A program made the translations under genes and the position numbers. The notes below the pieces were generated by a model. That model was not told the origin of the DNA. It worked only from the letters and a program-made list of their open reading frames with translations, and ran no database searches. A DNA stretch of 15,105 bases from Bacillota bacterium (lineage in GTDB: Bacteria; Bacillota; Proteinivoracia; UBA4975). Of the stretch, positions 12,902 to 15,105 are shown piece by piece. The stretch is from positions 1-15,105 of the forward strand of contig JAAYHI010000005.1 in NCBI GenBank assembly GCA_012727415.1, in the 5' to 3' direction. How positions within the stretch are numbered: position 1 is the stretch's first letter; each line of letters begins with the position of its first letter.

Positions 12902-14512
12902 TTACCAGCATGCTACCTGGCCATCGGCCCTGCCGTCGGTGCCGCCTGCAAGGACACCGGTGGCCTGGTCACGCCAGATGATTTGTCCGCGGCCGAAACT
13001 GCCGCTGTCCAGGGCCACCTTGATATCGTGGCCCCGGCGGGAGAGCTGTTGGGCGACATCCCTGGGGAAGTGGTGCTCCACCAATACAGTCTTGTCCTGG
13101 AGCCACTGCCAGCGGGGGGCATCCAGGGCAGCCTGGGGATTGAGGCCGAAGTCGATGGCGTTCATTACTACCTGGAGATGGCCCTGGGGCTGCATAAAGC
13201 CTCCCATGACGCCGAAGGGCCCCACAGCCCTGCCTTGGCGAGTGATAAAGCCGGGGATAATTGTGTGATAGGTGCGCTTGCCGGGGGCAAGGACATTGTC
13301 GTGGCTGGGGTCCAGGGAGAAGTTGTGGCCGCGGTTTTGCAGGGCAATGCCTGTGCCGGGAACTACCAGTCCTGAACCGAAGCCCATGTAGTTGCTTTGG
13401 ATGAACGAAACCATATTGCCCTGGCTGTCAGCGGTGGCCAGGTAGACTGTGCCTCCCTTGGGCGGGGTGCCGGCCACCGGCATTGCTGCTTCATCTGAAA
13501 TCAGGCTGCGGCGCTGGGCGGCATATTCTGGCGACAGCAATTGCTCCGCTGTGGCGGACATGGCGCGGGAATCAGTTATGTACTTCATGCCGTCAGCAAA
13601 GGCCAGTTTCAGGGCTTCGATTTGGCGATGGAAAGCGAGCGCATCTTGGCAGGGGAAGGAAAAGTCCCGGAGGATGTTCAGCGCCATCAGGGCAACCAGG
13701 CCCTGGCCATTGGGGGGAATTTCCCAGACATCATAGCCGCGGTAGTTGACGCCAATGGGTTCCACCCATTCCGGCCGGTAGTCTGCCAGATCCTCTCCGC
13801 GAATATAGCCATTATACCGGCGGGAAAAGCGGTCAATTTCTTCTGCCAGTCTTCCTTGATAAAAGGATTGGCCTGCCGTGGCGGCAATTTCCTCCAGGGT
13901 CCGGGCATGGTCTTCCGAGCGCCATATTTCTCCGGCGTAAGGGGCCCTGCCCTGAGGGGCGAAGGTATCAAACCAGCTCCTGAATTCTTCTCCCTGCAGG
14001 GCATCCTTGTAGATATTAAAGGCCCTTTGCCAATAAAATGCCACCGTGGGGGTGAGGGGAAAGCCATTGCGGGCATAGTTTATTGCCGGAGCCAGGACCT
14101 GGGTCAGGGGCAGCACTCCAAACTTGCGGTTGCATTCCGCCCAGGCACCGGGGGCCCCGGGGACGGTGACAGGAATAAACCCGTACTTGGGGATGGCTTC
14201 ATAGCCGGCCTTTTTCACGGCGGCGGGGGAAATTGATTTGGGAGCGGCACCGCTGGCATTGAGGCCGTGAAGCTTTCCCTCATGCCAGATCAGGGCAAAG
14301 GCATCGCTGCCAATGCCATTGGATGTGGGTTCCACTACAGTCAGGCAGGCGGCGGTGGCAATGGCAGCGTCAACGGCATTGCCTCCCTGCTTGAGGATTT
14401 CCAGGCCGGCTTGAGCCGCCAGGGGCTGGGAGGTGGCCACCATGCCCTGGCCAGCGTAGACGACTGTGCGCTGGGAGGGGCAGGGATAGTGTATTGGGTC
14501 TGAGGCTTTCAT
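12902..14512 (-). CDS. ggt: Gamma-glutamyltransferase family protein (YwrD-like, no signal peptide)
   Basis: A 536-residue Ntn-hydrolase precursor of the gamma-glutamyltranspeptidase family, which cleaves gamma-glutamyl bonds such as in glutathione or related peptides. Conserved parts include GMVATSQPLAAQAGLEIL, GGNAVDAAIA, the VEPTSNGIGSD loop, PPNGQG, and the self-cleavage site PKGGTVYLATAD, where Thr355 should be the new N-terminal nucleophile of the small subunit. SNYMGFGSGLVVPGTGIALQNRG is typical of the YwrD-type branch. Unlike classical GGTs, it has no signal peptide, so it is likely cytoplasmic. ATG at 14512 is chosen over 14545 because AAGGAG lies 7 nt upstream. The preceding lipoprotein gene ends 4 bp before, and the SD lies inside its last codons, indicating translational coupling. 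Confidence 0.93.
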   Translation of the reverse strand: MKASDPIHYPCPSQRTVVYAGQGMVATSQPLAAQAGLEILKQGGNAVDAAIATAACLTVVEPTSNGIGSDAFALIWHEGKLHGLNASGAAPKSISPAAVKKAGYEAIPKYGFIPVTVPGAPGAWAECNRKFGVLPLTQVLAPAINYARNGFPLTPTVAFYWQRAFNIYKDALQGEEFRSWFDTFAPQGRAPYAGEIWRSEDHARTLEEIAATAGQSFYQGRLAEEIDRFSRRYNGYIRGEDLADYRPEWVEPIGVNYRGYDVWEIPPNGQGLVALMALNILRDFSFPCQDALAFHRQIEALKLAFADGMKYITDSRAMSATAEQLLSPEYAAQRRSLISDEAAMPVAGTPPKGGTVYLATADSQGNMVSFIQSNYMGFGSGLVVPGTGIALQNRGHNFSLDPSHDNVLAPGKRTYHTIIPGFITRQGRAVGPFGVMGGFMQPQGHLQVVMNAIDFGLNPQAALDAPRWQWLQDKTVLVEHHFPRDVAQQLSRRGHDIKVALDSGSFGRGQIIWRDQATGVLAGGTDGRADGQVACW

Positions 14513-14516
14513 GGCA

Positions 14517-14936
14517 TTACTCCTTACCGATGCTGTCCTGAGCACCGATGGCTACGTATTCAACAGGCAAATCCAGGTTTTCAATCCAGACAAGGTCCTG
14601 AGGATAGGTAAGGGCGTGGATGACAATGTCGCCGGGAGCCGGGTCGGAATGTTCAACGGTCACTGTGATTTTGTCCTTGCCAATAACTATTTTTTTGACA
14701 GAGATAGTATAGCCGCCGGTGGCTTTTTCGCCATAGCTGACCAGGATGTAACGCTTGCCCTCGAAGACTTTTTCCGTGGCGTGATGGGTCATTTTGTGGG
14801 CGTTGGCCCACTGCCGCAGATCCTGTGGGTAGGGCCTGGGCACCCGATTAATCTCCACTTCTCCTGCGGGGGGACTGGCAGCGGGGGTGCAGGCAGCCAG
14901 GAATAGAAATGCCAGCAGAAATGTTGTCAGGCGCAA
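14517..14936 (-). CDS. Lipoprotein with PrcB C-terminal-like domain
   Basis: A 139-residue lipoprotein counted from a TTG start at 14936. TTG is chosen because GAGGAGG lies 7-8 nt upstream and because it gives a compact signal MRLTTFLLAFLFLAAC with lipobox LAAC (Cys16). An ATG at 14966 is in frame but has no SD and would put charged residues before the signal. Residues ~58-125 match the PrcB C-terminal domain pattern: YILVSYGEKATGGYTISV, KITVTVEHSDPAPGD, and ALTYPQDLVWIENLDLPVEY. The domain is named after a Treponema denticola protease-associated lipoprotein; here no protease is adjacent. It sits on the outer face of the membrane and is the first gene of an operon with ggt. Function unknown. 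Confidence 0.85.
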   Translation of the reverse strand: MRLTTFLLAFLFLAACTPAASPPAGEVEINRVPRPYPQDLRQWANAHKMTHHATEKVFEGKRYILVSYGEKATGGYTISVKKIVIGKDKITVTVEHSDPAPGDIVIHALTYPQDLVWIENLDLPVEYVAIGAQDSIGKE

Positions 14937-14972
14937 AATCTTTCCTCCTCTCTGAATTATTAACATAATTTA

Positions 14973-15001
14973 TTGCCAGCTAATGAGAATAAGGATATAA
15001 T
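14973..15001 (+). promoter_or_regulatory. Near-consensus sigma-A promoter of tatA
   Basis: TTGCCA (14973-14978) and TATAAT (14996-15001) with 17-nt spacing. The -10 lies inside a short inverted repeat with arms GGATA and TATCC (14993-15006). The leader to the GTG at 15049 is about 40 nt. Confidence 0.75.
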
Positions 15002-15048
15002 TATCCTGAAGTAAATATTAGGAATTTACTGATTGTGAGGTGATTCAA

Positions 15049-15105
15049 GTGTTTGCTGCCATCTTTCCAAACCTTGGCACCACAGAGTTGTTGCTGATAC
15101 TGTTC
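15049..15105 (+). CDS. tatA: Sec-independent protein translocase TatA (5' fragment)
   Basis: Only 19 codons are in the window, from a GTG start at 15049 behind AGGTGAT: MFAAIFPNLGTTELLLILF. This is the TatA N-terminus: a short periplasmic-side stretch, the characteristic G-T-T-E-L, then the start of the transmembrane helix. TatA oligomers form the pore for export of folded, twin-arginine-signal proteins. The gene runs off the right edge and tatC may follow beyond it. The call rests on a short segment but the motif is distinctive. Confidence 0.8.
   Translation, partial: MFAAIFPNLGTTELLLILF

Noticed and set aside
13541..14236. 231-codon plus-strand open frame opposite ggt.
   Set aside because: Antisense shadow; the minus-strand GGT sequence is fully conserved.

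Overview
The window looks like a chromosomal segment of an anaerobic, Gram-positive Firmicutes organism (Clostridia-like, moderately GC-rich; inferred, not proven). Supporting signs are strong AGGAGG-type ribosome binding sites, GTG/TTG starts used with good Shine-Dalgarno sequences, lipoproteins with short lipobox signals, a D-Ala-D-Ala carboxypeptidase of the Bacillus/Clostridium type, a TldD/TldE pair and an MsrA-MsrB fusion. Most genes are housekeeping or cell-envelope genes on both strands, separated by compact hairpin terminators.

Left end (1-1300): the trailer end of a CRISPR array (two intact 37-nt repeats plus a terminal repeat cut after 27 nt) is joined directly to a YetF/DUF421 membrane-protein gene that has lost its start and first transmembrane helix. 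No cas gene is in view. A small GIY-YIG-fold protein with an eroded active site follows.

1281-4906: on the minus strand lies a large fusion of a RecB/Cas4-like PD-(D/E)XK nuclease domain and a DinG/XPD-type iron-sulfur helicase. A 326-bp gap follows, holding its promoter and an overlooked 37-codon membrane peptide on the minus strand. Then comes msrAB, a methionine sulfoxide reductase fusion, on the plus strand.

4924-8848: a tldD-tldE operon (minus strand) shares a bidirectional terminator with msrAB. It is divergent from a YbgC-like hotdog thioesterase, with overlapping promoters and a palindromic operator-like site in the tldD leader. The thioesterase converges on thiN (thiamine pyrophosphokinase), and their stop codons overlap.

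8897-12900: a two-gene plus-strand operon encodes a lipoprotein with molybdopterin-oxidoreductase-like (SUOX fold) domains that appear to lack the cofactor cysteine, and a membrane-anchored alkaline-phosphatase-superfamily hydrolase whose N-terminal half resembles the lipoprotein domains. This pair is the least described part of the window. A D,D-carboxypeptidase with a C-terminal membrane anchor follows, then a possible 22-codon ORF.

12902-15105: on the minus strand, a PrcB-like lipoprotein gene (TTG start) is tightly coupled to a gamma-glutamyltransferase of the signal-peptide-less YwrD type. At the right edge a tatA gene begins on the plus strand behind a near-consensus sigma-A promoter.
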